Assembly (NCBI RefSeq): GCF_003426815.1
Contig: NZ_QKYK01000014.1
Span: 1 to 64,000 of the forward strand
DNA length: 64,000 nt
Origin: Desertimonas flava
GTDB lineage: Bacteria > Actinomycetota > Acidimicrobiia > Acidimicrobiales > Ilumatobacteraceae
Direction of reading: 5' to 3'
The notes under the pieces are model-generated. The model saw only the letters and a program-made list of their open reading frames with translations, was not told where the DNA came from and made no database searches. The number at the start of each line of letters is the position of its first letter. Positions within the stretch are counted from its first letter, which is position 1. Positions 20,339 through 29,099 of the stretch are shown here, in pieces. The translations under genes were made by a program, and so were the position numbers.

Positions 20339-20360
20339 GCTCTCAGCAAGCTCTCAGCGT
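20339..20360 (+). promoter_or_regulatory. 11-bp tandem repeat, likely response-regulator site
   Basis: GCTCTCAGCAA is followed directly by GCTCTCAGCGT, an 11-bp period with 9 of 11 bases identical. It lies 19 nt upstream of the GTG of an OmpR/PhoB-family regulator. Family members bind tandem half-sites with 11-bp spacing, so autoregulation is likely. Confidence 0.55.
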
Positions 20361-20379
20361 CGGGGGCCACAATGAGCCC

Positions 20380-21090
20380 GTGACCTCGCACCTCCTGATC
20401 GTCGACGACGAGGACAACCTGCGCACGATGCTGGTCGCCGCGCTCAGCCATCACGGCTTCCGGGTCTCCTCGGTCGCCAACGGCCGGGACGCTCTTGCCG
20501 CCGTCACGGCAGCGGCCGGTGCCGACGTACCCGATCTGGTCGTGCTCGACGTGATGCTGCCCGACCTCGACGGCTTCGAGGTCTGCCGGCGCATGCGCCA
20601 GGCCGGCAACCACACGCCGGTGCTCTTCCTGACCGCCCGTGACACCACCGCCGATGCCGTCCGCGGGCTCACGCTCGGCGGCGACGACTACATGCAGAAG
20701 CCGTTCAGCCTGGAGGAGTTGGTGGCCCGGATCACGGCAGTGCTGCGACGGGCGGGCCAGACCCGGACGGAGACGGCGGTGCTCACGTGCGCCGACCTCA
20801 GCCTCGACGACGACGCCCATCGCGTCGTGCGGGGCGGCCAGGACATCTCGCTCTCACCCACCGAGTACAACCTGCTGCGGTACCTCATGCTCAACCAGGG
20901 TCGCGTGGTGTCGAAGGCACAGATCCTCGACTACGTCTGGCACTACGACTTCGGCGGCAACGACGGGATCGTCGAGACCTACGTCGGCTACCTGCGCCGC
21001 AAGCTCGACAACACCCCGGACGGCGAGACCCGACCCGACCTCATCAAGACCGTCCGCGGCGTGGGCTACGTGCTGCGCCCACCGACGTGA
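20380..21090 (+). CDS. OmpR/PhoB-family response regulator
   Basis: The 236-residue protein has a receiver domain (HLLIVDDEDNLR acidic pair; phospho-acceptor D57 in VLDVMLPD; conserved Thr in LFLTARD; Lys in MQKPFS) and a winged-helix DNA-binding domain (SLSPTEYNLLRYLMLNQGRV, VETYVGYLRRKLD, TVRGVGYVLR). The start is GTG at 20380; no upstream ATG is in a coding-like context. It overlaps the kinase gene by 4 nt (GTGA). Similar pairs (TcrXY/TrcRS, MprAB) respond to envelope or nutrient cues. The signal here is unknown. Confidence 0.95.
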   Translation: MTSHLLIVDDEDNLRTMLVAALSHHGFRVSSVANGRDALAAVTAAAGADVPDLVVLDVMLPDLDGFEVCRRMRQAGNHTPVLFLTARDTTADAVRGLTLGGDDYMQKPFSLEELVARITAVLRRAGQTRTETAVLTCADLSLDDDAHRVVRGGQDISLSPTEYNLLRYLMLNQGRVVSKAQILDYVWHYDFGGNDGIVETYVGYLRRKLDNTPDGETRPDLIKTVRGVGYVLRPPT

Positions 21091-22484
21091 CCGGCGGCCT
21101 CTCCCTCCGCACCCGCGTCCTCGCCGGGATGGGGGTGGTGGTGGTGACGCTGGTGCTCGTCGCCTTCGCCGTCACGTCGCTCACCCGCCGGCACCTCACC
21201 GACCAGATCGACGACAACCTGCGCCAGGCGGTGGCCACGCCCGGAGCGAGCTACGACGGCCCCAACCGTCCGGCGCCGCCGCGCCCGCGACTCGCCGACT
21301 ACATCGAGGGCAACTGCGAGCGAGGCGCCTTCGAGTGGGGGTACCACCCCGCCGTCTCGTCGACCCAGGAGCTGCCCGAGCTCGACTGCGAGGCGCTCGC
21401 CGACATGCTGGCGAACCATTCGATCCGCACGCTGACCGGAGACGGAGGGCAGCAGTGGAGAGCGATCGCGTCCACCGAGGGGGTGATCGTCGGGCTGCCG
21501 CTCGACGACGTGCGCGAGACCGTGCGGCGGCTGATCGCCGTCGAGGCGATCGCCCTCGGCGCCACGACGATCGTGCTCGGGCTCGTCTCGTGGTGGGTCA
21601 TTCGCCTCGGCATCAAGCCGGTCAAGCAGATGACCGCGACGGCGGCGGCGATCGCCGCCGGTGACCTCAGCCAGCGCGTTCCCGACCTGCCTCCGTCGAC
21701 CGAGGCGGGGCAGCTCGGCCAGGCGCTCAACCACATGATGGAGCAACTGGAGGGTGCCTTCAACGAACGAACACGGTCGCAGCGTCGCCTGCAGCAGTTC
21801 GTCGCCGACGCGTCGCACGAACTGCGGACACCGGTCACCACCATCCGCGGCTACGCCGAGCTGTACCGGCTCGGCGGGCTGAGCACCGGCGACGAACTGT
21901 CCGAGGCGATGCGCCGGACGGAGGACGAGGCCGTGCGCATGTCCCGCCTCGTCGACGACATGCTGTCGCTCGCCAAGTTCGACGAGGGCCGTCCGCTCGA
22001 GCGCCGTGACGTCGACCTCGCCCGCATCGTCACCGATGCCGCCGCCGACGCCCGCGCTGTCCAGCCCGACCGCCGCGTCACCGTCGACGCTCCGGCGCCC
22101 GCCGTGGCCAACGGCGACGAGGACCGGCTGCGCCAGGTGGTCGCCAACATCGTCGGCAACGCCCTCGTGCACACCCCGCCCGGCACCCCCATCGACCTGG
22201 CGGCCCGGGTCACCGACTCGAGCGTCGTGGTCACCGTGACCGACCATGGTCCCGGTATGCCCCCCGATGTCGCGGCCAAGGTGACCGAGCGGTTCTACCG
22301 CGCCGACCCGGGCCGGGCCCGGGCCCGCGGTGGCAGCGGGCTCGGCATGGCCATCGTCGACGCCGCCGTGTCCGCCCACGGCGGGAGCGTCACCGTGGCC
22401 AGCGAGGTCGGCTCGGGCACCACCGTGACCGTCACGCTCCCCCGCCCCATGCCCCCGCCGACGGTCGGCGCGCCGAGGCACTAG
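21087..22484 (+). CDS. Sensor histidine kinase, partner of the upstream regulator
   Basis: The 465-residue membrane kinase has TM1 at about 9-30, a short extracytoplasmic domain (about 31-150) with two Cys (NCERGAFEW and ELDCEAL), TM2 at about 152-172 and a HAMP linker. HisKA follows with phospho-His H244 in DASHELRTPVTTIRGYAEL. HATPase_c has the N-box NIVGNALVHTPPG, G1 DHGPGMPP and G2 GGSGLGMAIV. All catalytic motifs are intact. GTG at 21087 is coupled to the regulator's stop. The two Cys in the sensor domain may form a disulfide. Confidence 0.95.
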   Translation: MTGGLSLRTRVLAGMGVVVVTLVLVAFAVTSLTRRHLTDQIDDNLRQAVATPGASYDGPNRPAPPRPRLADYIEGNCERGAFEWGYHPAVSSTQELPELDCEALADMLANHSIRTLTGDGGQQWRAIASTEGVIVGLPLDDVRETVRRLIAVEAIALGATTIVLGLVSWWVIRLGIKPVKQMTATAAAIAAGDLSQRVPDLPPSTEAGQLGQALNHMMEQLEGAFNERTRSQRRLQQFVADASHELRTPVTTIRGYAELYRLGGLSTGDELSEAMRRTEDEAVRMSRLVDDMLSLAKFDEGRPLERRDVDLARIVTDAAADARAVQPDRRVTVDAPAPAVANGDEDRLRQVVANIVGNALVHTPPGTPIDLAARVTDSSVVVTVTDHGPGMPPDVAAKVTERFYRADPGRARARGGSGLGMAIVDAAVSAHGGSVTVASEVGSGTTVTVTLPRPMPPPTVGAPRH

Positions 22485-22659
22485 CCGGACACCGTCTCCG
22501 CCTCGTCGGGGTGGCCCGAGCGACGTTTGTCCAGGTAGATGACGCCCGACGGCTCCGACCCGACGTTGATGTCAAGTTTGGGTTACGTTGCGCTCTCGTG
22601 CGGAGTGACGTAGGACACAGGGCGCATGCCGGGCGGGGCCGGCGCGACGGGGACGGCCG
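22485..22659. other. 175-nt gap before the peptide ABC operon
   Basis: The upstream region of the Dpp-like operon. A locally AT-richer stretch near 22570-22592 (TTGATGTCAAGTTTGGGTTA) is the likeliest promoter zone. On the minus strand there is a 33-codon open stretch ending at 22481 but it has no start codon, so it was not called. Confidence 0.35.
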
Positions 22660-23742
22660 ATGGCGGCGGTAGCGATTGCTCCCCCGGAGACCATCCTCGA
22701 CGTCGAGGACCTCCGCACGCACTTCCTCACCCCGCGTGGCCGGGTCCGCGCGGTGGACGGCGTCAACCTCACGCTGAAGCGGGGCACGACGCTCGGTCTC
22801 GTCGGCGAGTCGGGCTCGGGCAAGACGATCTTCTCCCGCTCGGTGATGAACCTCCTGCCCAAGGAGAACGTCCGGCGGACGGGCCGCATCTCGTTCATGG
22901 GCCGTGAGCTGATCGGCCTCGACGACAACGAGATGCGCAAGCTGTGCGGGCCCGACCTGGCGATGGTGTTCCAGGACCCGATGAGCTCGCTGAACCCGGT
23001 GATGACCATCGGCAAGCAGATCACCGAGGGACTGCGGCGCCACCTCAAGCTCAACCGCAGCGGCGCCCACGACACGGCGGTGACGCTCCTGCGGTCGGTC
23101 AACATCCCCGAAGCCGAGCGGCGGTTCCACGAGTATCCGCACCAGCTGTCCGGCGGCATGCGCCAACGCGTGATGATCGCCCTGGCGCTGGCCTGCGGCC
23201 CACGGCTCCTGTTCGCCGACGAGCCGACGACCGCGCTCGACGTGACGGTGCAGGCCGACATCCTCAACCTGCTCCAGGACCAGCAGACCGAACGGTTCAT
23301 GACGATGGTGCTCGTCACCCACGACCTCGGCGTGGTCGCTGGCCGGACCGACGAGATCGCCGTGATGTACGCCGGGCGGATCGTCGAGCAGGCGCCGACG
23401 ACCGTGCTGTTCTCGAGCATGCGGCATCCCTACTCGGAAGCGCTGCTCCGCTCGATCCCCAAGATCGAGGACCCCAGCCACACGCGGTTGCGCGTGATCA
23501 CGGGACGGCCGCCCGATCTCGTCGCGCCCCCGCCCGGGTGCAAGTTCGCCCCGCGCTGCCCCTACGCACAACCGCAGTGCGAGATCGACGAGCCGACGCT
23601 CCAGGAGGCATCGAGCACGGGGCACCGGTTCGCCTGCCACCTGCCGCTCGGCACACCCGAGAATGCGGCAGCATTGCAATCGAATCTCGACAAGGGCCGG
23701 CCGCAGGCCCTGGCGATGCTCGACAGTTCGGCATCGTCGTGA
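22660..23742 (+). CDS. Peptide ABC transporter ATPase, DppD/OppD type
   Basis: The 360-residue nucleotide-binding protein has Walker A GESGSGKT, Q-loop VFQDPMSSLNP, signature LSGGMRQRVMIA, Walker B LLFADEPTTALDV, H-loop THDLG and the C-terminal oligopeptide/dipeptide domain with the Cys cluster CKFAPRCPYAQPQC. The Cys cluster marks the DppD/OppD/DppF group and can hold an iron-sulfur centre. It sits before the binding protein rather than after the permeases. Its partner at 27707-29068 supplies the second nucleotide-binding domain. Confidence 0.93.
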   Translation: MAAVAIAPPETILDVEDLRTHFLTPRGRVRAVDGVNLTLKRGTTLGLVGESGSGKTIFSRSVMNLLPKENVRRTGRISFMGRELIGLDDNEMRKLCGPDLAMVFQDPMSSLNPVMTIGKQITEGLRRHLKLNRSGAHDTAVTLLRSVNIPEAERRFHEYPHQLSGGMRQRVMIALALACGPRLLFADEPTTALDVTVQADILNLLQDQQTERFMTMVLVTHDLGVVAGRTDEIAVMYAGRIVEQAPTTVLFSSMRHPYSEALLRSIPKIEDPSHTRLRVITGRPPDLVAPPPGCKFAPRCPYAQPQCEIDEPTLQEASSTGHRFACHLPLGTPENAAALQSNLDKGRPQALAMLDSSASS

Positions 23743-23789
23743 TCCAACAACACAACGGGCCCGCGGGTCCGTCGACAAGGGGGAAGACA

Positions 23790-25622
23790 ATGAGACGGAG
23801 CAAGCGAACGGCAGCGCTCCTCGCCGGCCTCACGGCGGCGCTCGCCATGACCGCGTCGAGCACCATCGGCGCGGCGACAGAGCCGCCGGGGGGCACCGAA
23901 GCGGACAGTGACGCCTCCGCCCCGGTGTTGGAGGGACCGGGCGAGAACCACGTGGGTGACGAAGGTGAGCCCGTCCAGGGCGGCGACCTCGTGTACGGCA
24001 TCGAGGCCGACTCGGCCAATGGCTGGGCGCCCTATCGCACGAGCACGGCGACCGCCGGCTACGTGATGTTCGACTCCGTGTCGGACCCGCTGTTCGCGGC
24101 GACCGACACGGGCGAGATCGCCCCGATGCTGGTCGAATCGTGGGAGGCCAACGAGGACTACACCGTCTGGACGTTCAACATCCGCGAGGGCGTGACGTTC
24201 CACGACGGCACGCCGCTCGACGGCCCGGCCGTGGCGTTCAACATCGACAGCTGCCGCGGCTCGGCCCTGACGGGCGCCGCCCTCACGACGATCGCGTCGG
24301 TCGAGGGTGAGGGACAGACCGTCACGGTGACGCTCCACACGCCGAACGTCGTCCTGCCCCGCGGGTTCACCGAGCGCCAGTGCGCCTACATGTTCTCGCC
24401 TGACTGGCTGCGCAGCCTGCCCGACATCCCGCAGCGGCTCGAGGGCAACCTGGTGTACGACGAGGAGCTCGCTGCCACGCCGGCCGAGGGAGACCCGACC
24501 CAGCCGGTGGGGCTCGGCGCGTTCGTGTTCGAGTCGTACTCGCCGGGCAACGGCAACAGCTTCCGCCTCGTCCGCAACGAGGACTACTGGCGCGGCCCCA
24601 ACGGCGTGACCGGCGAGAGCCTGCCGTACCTCGACTCGATCGAAGGGGTCGTGTCGGTCGACATCGACAGCCGGTCGAACTCGGTGGAGTCCGGCGAGTT
24701 CGACGTCATCCACTCGTCCAACACCGACGAGATCGCCCAGTTCCTCGACGCCGGCGAGCTCGAGGTGACGTCGTCGAGCCGCTACGGCGACACGAACTAC
24801 ATCATGCTCAACGTGGCCGAGGGCGACATCGACCCCGAGGGGACCAACGCCGACAGCCCGCTGCTGAACGTGCACTGCCGCCGGGCGCTCGCGTTCGCGA
24901 CCGACCAGCAGCGACTGATCGACGAGCGCGGCGCCGGGCTCGGCACCCCGGCGACCGGTCCGTTCACCCCGGACATGATCGGCTACCTCGAGGACAGCGG
25001 GTACCCGACCTACGATCCCGAGCAGGCCCAAGGCGAGATGGACACGTGCCTCAGTGAGCTGGGGACCGACTCGATCCAGTTCTCGTTCAACACCACGAAC
25101 GACCCGTTCAACGTCGAGACCAACACGCTGATGATCTCGATGTGGCAAGAGGTGTTCGGCGATCAGGTCAACGCCACGATCGAGCCGATCGAGCAGGGCC
25201 AGTACATCGGTCTCGCCCTCGTCGGCACGTTCAACGCCTTCGCCTGGCGCAACCACGGCGGCATCGACCCCGACACCCAGAACTACTGGTGGCACAGCGC
25301 CTCGGCGGCGCCCATCGGGGCCCTGGCTCTGAACTTCGGTCGCTTCCGTGATCCCGACATCGACGCCCAGCTGGAGATCCTGCGGACGAACCCCGATCCC
25401 GCGGCCCGCGTCGCCGCTGCCGAGGAGGTCAACCGCATCTTCGGCGAGCAGGTGTACAACCTGTGGACCTCGTGGGCCATCTGGGGCGTCATCTCGCAGC
25501 CCTACGTCAACGGCGTGGAGACCAACGCGATCCCCGGCTCCGACGAGCCCGGCCTCGGGCTGGCGTTCTCCGGACGGCACCGGATGAACCAGATCTGGTG
25601 CAACGAGGGCGTCTGCGAGTAA
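23790..25622 (+). CDS. Peptide ABC transporter substrate-binding protein (SBP family 5)
   Basis: The 610-residue exported protein has a signal peptide (MRRSKRTAALLAGLTAALAM, cleavage near TIGAATE). Mature-domain motifs of family 5 include DLVYGIEADSANGWAPYR, EIAPMLVESWEANEDYTVWTF, LREGVTFHDGTPLDG-like NIREGVTFHDG, and NEDYWRG. It has no lipobox Cys, so it is probably secreted or held by the transporter. AAGGGGGAAG lies just upstream of ATG 23790. It should bind peptides or another family-5 ligand (nickel complexes, opines); the specificity is unknown. Confidence 0.92.
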   Translation: MRRSKRTAALLAGLTAALAMTASSTIGAATEPPGGTEADSDASAPVLEGPGENHVGDEGEPVQGGDLVYGIEADSANGWAPYRTSTATAGYVMFDSVSDPLFAATDTGEIAPMLVESWEANEDYTVWTFNIREGVTFHDGTPLDGPAVAFNIDSCRGSALTGAALTTIASVEGEGQTVTVTLHTPNVVLPRGFTERQCAYMFSPDWLRSLPDIPQRLEGNLVYDEELAATPAEGDPTQPVGLGAFVFESYSPGNGNSFRLVRNEDYWRGPNGVTGESLPYLDSIEGVVSVDIDSRSNSVESGEFDVIHSSNTDEIAQFLDAGELEVTSSSRYGDTNYIMLNVAEGDIDPEGTNADSPLLNVHCRRALAFATDQQRLIDERGAGLGTPATGPFTPDMIGYLEDSGYPTYDPEQAQGEMDTCLSELGTDSIQFSFNTTNDPFNVETNTLMISMWQEVFGDQVNATIEPIEQGQYIGLALVGTFNAFAWRNHGGIDPDTQNYWWHSASAAPIGALALNFGRFRDPDIDAQLEILRTNPDPAARVAAAEEVNRIFGEQVYNLWTSWAIWGVISQPYVNGVETNAIPGSDEPGLGLAFSGRHRMNQIWCNEGVCE

Positions 25623-25654
25623 GCCCGAGCAGGACGCTGGAGACGAGGAGCTGC

Positions 25655-26788
25655 ATGAAGTCAGCGTTCCGCAACCCGGGGGCGGTCACGGCCATCGCGG
25701 CCGTGGCCGTCCTCGTGGTCGGCGGTTTCGTCGGCCTTCCGCTGTTGTGGATGTGCCTGGTGTCGTTCACCCTCATCGTCCTCGGGGCGGTGGCGGTGAA
25801 CGGCACCCAGGTGCTCAAGCGACTGGCCCTCGTCATCCCGACCCTTCTCGCCGTCACCTTCTTCACGTTCTTCCTGCAGAACAGCCGGGGCGACACCCGC
25901 GACCTGGCATTCAACATCCTCGGTCCCGGCGCGACCGATGCCGGGGTCGACCGGATCGTCAAGGAGTTCCACCTCGACGAGCCGATGCACACCCGTTTCA
26001 TCCTCTGGCTCAGCGACGCCCTCCGCGGCGACCTCGGGAACTCCCCGATCCGCAGCGGCCAACCGGTGTCCGACGCGATCGCCGACGCCCTGCCGGTGAC
26101 GCTGCAGCTCATGCTCTACACGCAGATCGTCGCCCTCGTCCTGGCCGTGCCACTCGGCGTGTACGCCGCCTACCGGGCGAACCGGCGGGGCGACAAGGTC
26201 TCGAGCATGGTGGCGCTCGCCGCCCTGTCCGTCCCCAACTTCGTGATCGCCGCCGTCCTCGTGCTGATCTTCGCTCTCGACGGCTTCACGATCAAAGGCG
26301 TACGCGTGGGCTGGGAGATCTTCCCCGGCGCCCGCTACCAGCCCTTCGGCGAGGGCGCGTGGGAACATTTCAAGTACATGTTCCTCCCGACGATGTCGCT
26401 CGCCCTCGGGCAGGCCGCGGCGTACATGAGGGTCCTGCGATCCGACATGATCGCCACCCTCCAGGAGAACTTCATCACCACGGCCAAGGCCAAGGGTGTC
26501 CCCGACCGGCGCATCCTGTGGGGCCACGCCCTGCGTCCGTCGTCGTTCACGCTGATGACCGTGTTCGGTCTCAACACCGCCACCCTCATCGGAGGTGCGC
26601 TCATCATCGAGACGCTGTTCAACCTGCCCGGTCTCGGCACCACGATCGGGACGGCGATCGCCCAGAAGGACTTCCTCGTCGTGCAGGGCGTGGTCGTCGT
26701 GATCGCCGTCGGCTTCATCCTGATCAACTTCCTGGTCGACGCGCTGTACGGCGTGCTCGATCCGAGGGTCCGCCATGTCCGCGCTTGA
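25655..26788 (+). CDS. Peptide ABC transporter permease DppB type with extra N-terminal hairpin
   Basis: The 377-residue permease is longer than the usual 310-340. The standard DppB part begins near residue 53 (LKRLALVIPTLLAVTFFTFF) and includes FHLDEPMHTRFILWL, ALRGDLGNSPI and the EAA loop TTAKAKGVPDRRILWGHALR. Residues 1-52 add two further hydrophobic stretches (AVTAIAAVAVLVVGGFVGLP and LLWMCLVSFTLIVLGAVAV). ATG at 25655 has GAGGAG upstream. An internal start that would remove the extra hairpin has no ribosome binding site visible. It overlaps the next gene by 14 nt. Confidence 0.92.
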   Translation: MKSAFRNPGAVTAIAAVAVLVVGGFVGLPLLWMCLVSFTLIVLGAVAVNGTQVLKRLALVIPTLLAVTFFTFFLQNSRGDTRDLAFNILGPGATDAGVDRIVKEFHLDEPMHTRFILWLSDALRGDLGNSPIRSGQPVSDAIADALPVTLQLMLYTQIVALVLAVPLGVYAAYRANRRGDKVSSMVALAALSVPNFVIAAVLVLIFALDGFTIKGVRVGWEIFPGARYQPFGEGAWEHFKYMFLPTMSLALGQAAAYMRVLRSDMIATLQENFITTAKAKGVPDRRILWGHALRPSSFTLMTVFGLNTATLIGGALIIETLFNLPGLGTTIGTAIAQKDFLVVQGVVVVIAVGFILINFLVDALYGVLDPRVRHVRA

Positions 26789-27707
26789 CACACCGACGGT
26801 CGCGGCCGACGCGCCGGCCGAGATCGTCGATGCCACCGTCCCGGTCACCGTGGCCGAGGAGACCTATCGCCGTCGCCGGCTCGGCGTCGGGTTCTGGCTG
26901 GCCGTGGCCTGGCTCGTGGCCATCGTGCTCGCTGCCGCCCTCGCCGACCTGCTCCCCCTGAAGGACCCCAACCAGACGTTCTCGGGGGCGTCGAGGAGTG
27001 GCCCGTCAGCAGCGCACTGGTTCGGGGCCGACAACATCGGCAAGGACGTCTTCAGCCGATCGATCTACGGCGCCCGCCGTTCGCTGACCGTGGCGTTCCT
27101 CTCCACCGCCATCGGCGTGGTGATCGGCGCCGTGCTCGGCCTGATCTCGGGCTACTACCGGCGCGGTGTCGACCTCGCCACGTCGGCGCTGTTCAACGTG
27201 ATCCTGTCGATCCCTCCGCTCGTGCTCCTGCTCACGCTGATCGCCTTCCTCGCGCCGCCCGGCAAGGCATCGCCGACGACCCAGACGGCGTGGGTGATCG
27301 TCGGACTGGCGATCCTCGTCATCCCCAGCGTGGCTCGCGTGACCAGGGCGCAGACCATGGTCTGGTCGGACCGTGACTTCGTGCTGGCGTCGCGCACGCT
27401 CGGCGCTCACAACAAGCGCATCATCCTCCGCGAGATCCTGCCCAACGTCATCCCGGCGATCGTCTCGTTCGCGCTCATCGGATTGGCGGCCTTGATGCTG
27501 GCCGAGGCGGCGCTGGCGTTCTTCGGCGTCGGAGACGTCACCGGCGTCAGCTGGGGTCTGATGATCCAGAACGGACGGTCGCAGCTCGACCAGGCCCCGC
27601 ACATGGTCATCTTCCCGGCCCTGTTCATGTCGCTGACGATCTTCTCGCTGAACTTCGTCGGCGACGGATTGCGGTCGCGCTCCGAGGTGAAGGAGGGTGG
27701 TATCTGA
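26775..27707 (+). CDS. Peptide ABC transporter permease, DppC type
   Basis: The 310-residue permease has a cytoplasmic N-terminus of about 35 residues, TM1 (VGFWLAVAWLVAIVLAAAL), the DppC periplasmic motif HWFGADNIGKDVFSRSIYGAR and an EAA loop with ASRTLGAHNKRIILREILPN. About six spans are predicted. It pairs with the DppB-type protein to form the membrane channel. Its stop overlaps the next ATG as TGATG. Confidence 0.94.
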   Translation: MSALDTPTVAADAPAEIVDATVPVTVAEETYRRRRLGVGFWLAVAWLVAIVLAAALADLLPLKDPNQTFSGASRSGPSAAHWFGADNIGKDVFSRSIYGARRSLTVAFLSTAIGVVIGAVLGLISGYYRRGVDLATSALFNVILSIPPLVLLLTLIAFLAPPGKASPTTQTAWVIVGLAILVIPSVARVTRAQTMVWSDRDFVLASRTLGAHNKRIILREILPNVIPAIVSFALIGLAALMLAEAALAFFGVGDVTGVSWGLMIQNGRSQLDQAPHMVIFPALFMSLTIFSLNFVGDGLRSRSEVKEGGI

Positions 27708-29068
27708 TGGCCGGGAGCGGTACCGCACACCTGCGCGAGCGCACCGCCGGGACCATGGGGGACGACGACCTCGTCCTCCAGGTCGAACATCTCGTCGTCG
27801 AGTACGGCAGTCAGCGGGGCACCGTCCACGCCGTCAGCGACGTGAGCTTCGACCTCGCCGACCGCGAGACGCTCGGGATCGTCGGCGAGTCGGGCTGCGG
27901 GAAGTCGACCACGGGCAAGGCGATCATGCGGGTCCCGCCGCCGACGAGCGGTTCGGTGCATCTCAATGGTGTCGACATGGCGTCGCTGTCCACCGACCAG
28001 TTGCGCGAGGCGCGCACCAAGCTGCAGATGATCTTCCAGGACGCCATCTCGTCGCTCAACCCGCGACGGACGATCCGCGAGATCGTCGGCGAGCCCCTGG
28101 TGATCCGCCACCTCGACCGGTTCCCCCAGTCCCCCGTCATCCGGGCGTGGCACTGGTTCGTGCCGCGCATGGTCCGCCTCTGGCGCCATCCCATCGTGAG
28201 CAAGGCGGCCGGGGTCCTGCTGTCTGCGTTCTTCGTCGGGCTGGTCCTGCGCATCGCGGCAACGGCAATCGGGACCGAGGGCGAGGACGGGGTGCGCGAC
28301 GGGGGTGTCGCGGCCACGATCGGCAACGTCATCATGGGTGTGGCACTCAGCCTCCTGTCGCCGATCGCTCTCTTGTTCGTGGGCGGGGCGGTGATCTGGA
28401 CGATCCTGACGGTCCTCATGCCGGTCTCGGCGATCCCCCGCACCATCCGGCTGCGCCGGGCGCGGGCGGCATTCGAGGCCGACACCGAGCAACGGGTGCG
28501 GCGGGTGCTCGACGACGTCGGCATCGATCCCGACGCCGCCCTCGACCGTCGCCCGCACGAGTTCTCCGGCGGTCAGGCCCAACGCATCTCGATCGCCAGG
28601 GCGCTCATCCTCGACCCCGAGGTGATCATCTGCGACGAGCCGGTGTCGGCGCTCGACGTCTCGGTGCAGGCCCAGGTGCTCAACCTGCTCGAGGACCTCA
28701 AGGTGAAGTACGGCATCTCGCTCGTCTTCATCGCCCACGACCTCGCCGTCGTGAAGAACATCTCCGATCGTGTCGTCGTGATGTACCTGGGCAAGGTGTG
28801 CGAGGTGGCGTCTCCCGACGACCTGTTCAACCGCCCCCGGCATCCGTATACGGAGATCCTCGTCAGTTCGATCCCCATCACCGACCCGAGCATCGACCCG
28901 CGCGACGCGATCTCCGTCACCGGGGACCTGCCGTCACCCCTCGCACCGCCGTCTGGTTGCCGCTTCCGCACTCGCTGCCCGCGTGCGGCCGATCGCTGCG
29001 CCGTCGACGAGCCCGAGTTGCGCGAGCTGTCACCGGACCAGTTCGTGGCCTGCCACTTTCCGCTCTGA
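27707..29068 (+). CDS. Peptide ABC transporter ATPase (DppF type) with transmembrane insertion
   Basis: The 453-residue protein is a DppF/OppF ATPase: Walker A GESGCGKST (60-68), Q-loop IFQDAISSLNP (109-119), signature FSGGQAQR (286-293), Walker B VIICDEP (306-312), H-loop AHD (343-345), C-terminal CRFRTRCPRAADRC. Family members have about 20-30 residues between VGEPL and the helix before the signature. Here about 120 residues (about 138-257) intervene with hydrophobic segments at 165-187 and 203-240, separated by an acidic loop (TEGEDGVRDGG). Frame, GC3 bias and all catalytic motifs are intact, so it looks functional. AGGAGG precedes the ATG. Confidence 0.93.
   Translation: MAGSGTAHLRERTAGTMGDDDLVLQVEHLVVEYGSQRGTVHAVSDVSFDLADRETLGIVGESGCGKSTTGKAIMRVPPPTSGSVHLNGVDMASLSTDQLREARTKLQMIFQDAISSLNPRRTIREIVGEPLVIRHLDRFPQSPVIRAWHWFVPRMVRLWRHPIVSKAAGVLLSAFFVGLVLRIAATAIGTEGEDGVRDGGVAATIGNVIMGVALSLLSPIALLFVGGAVIWTILTVLMPVSAIPRTIRLRRARAAFEADTEQRVRRVLDDVGIDPDAALDRRPHEFSGGQAQRISIARALILDPEVIICDEPVSALDVSVQAQVLNLLEDLKVKYGISLVFIAHDLAVVKNISDRVVVMYLGKVCEVASPDDLFNRPRHPYTEILVSSIPITDPSIDPRDAISVTGDLPSPLAPPSGCRFRTRCPRAADRCAVDEPELRELSPDQFVACHFPL
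28112..28477 (+). other. Membrane-spanning insertion inside the ABC ATPase
   Basis: These bases encode roughly residues 136-257 of the DppF-type ATPase. They contain aromatic/basic lead-in WHWFVPRMVRLWRHP, hydrophobic helix AAGVLLSAFFVGLVLRIAA, a loop with four acidic residues, then a second long hydrophobic stretch (VIMGVALSLLSPIALLFVGG plus WTILTVLM) and a basic exit RTIRLRRARAA. An even number of spans would keep both halves of the ATP-binding domain in the cytoplasm. Confidence 0.8.
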
Positions 29069-29099
29069 CCCGGCGACCATCGTCGGTGGGTTGGTCACG

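Noticed and set aside
22481-22640. Minus-strand fragment reading MRPVSYVTPHESAT, stop, then a 33-codon stretch ending in DEAETVSG
   Set aside because: It has an internal stop and no start for the second part. It might be a gene remnant, but no family is recognisable and the overlap with the kinase stop could be chance.
29069-29099. Terminator between the peptide transporter and the GH3 operon
   Set aside because: The 31-nt gap between the convergent stops has only a short, weak inverted repeat.
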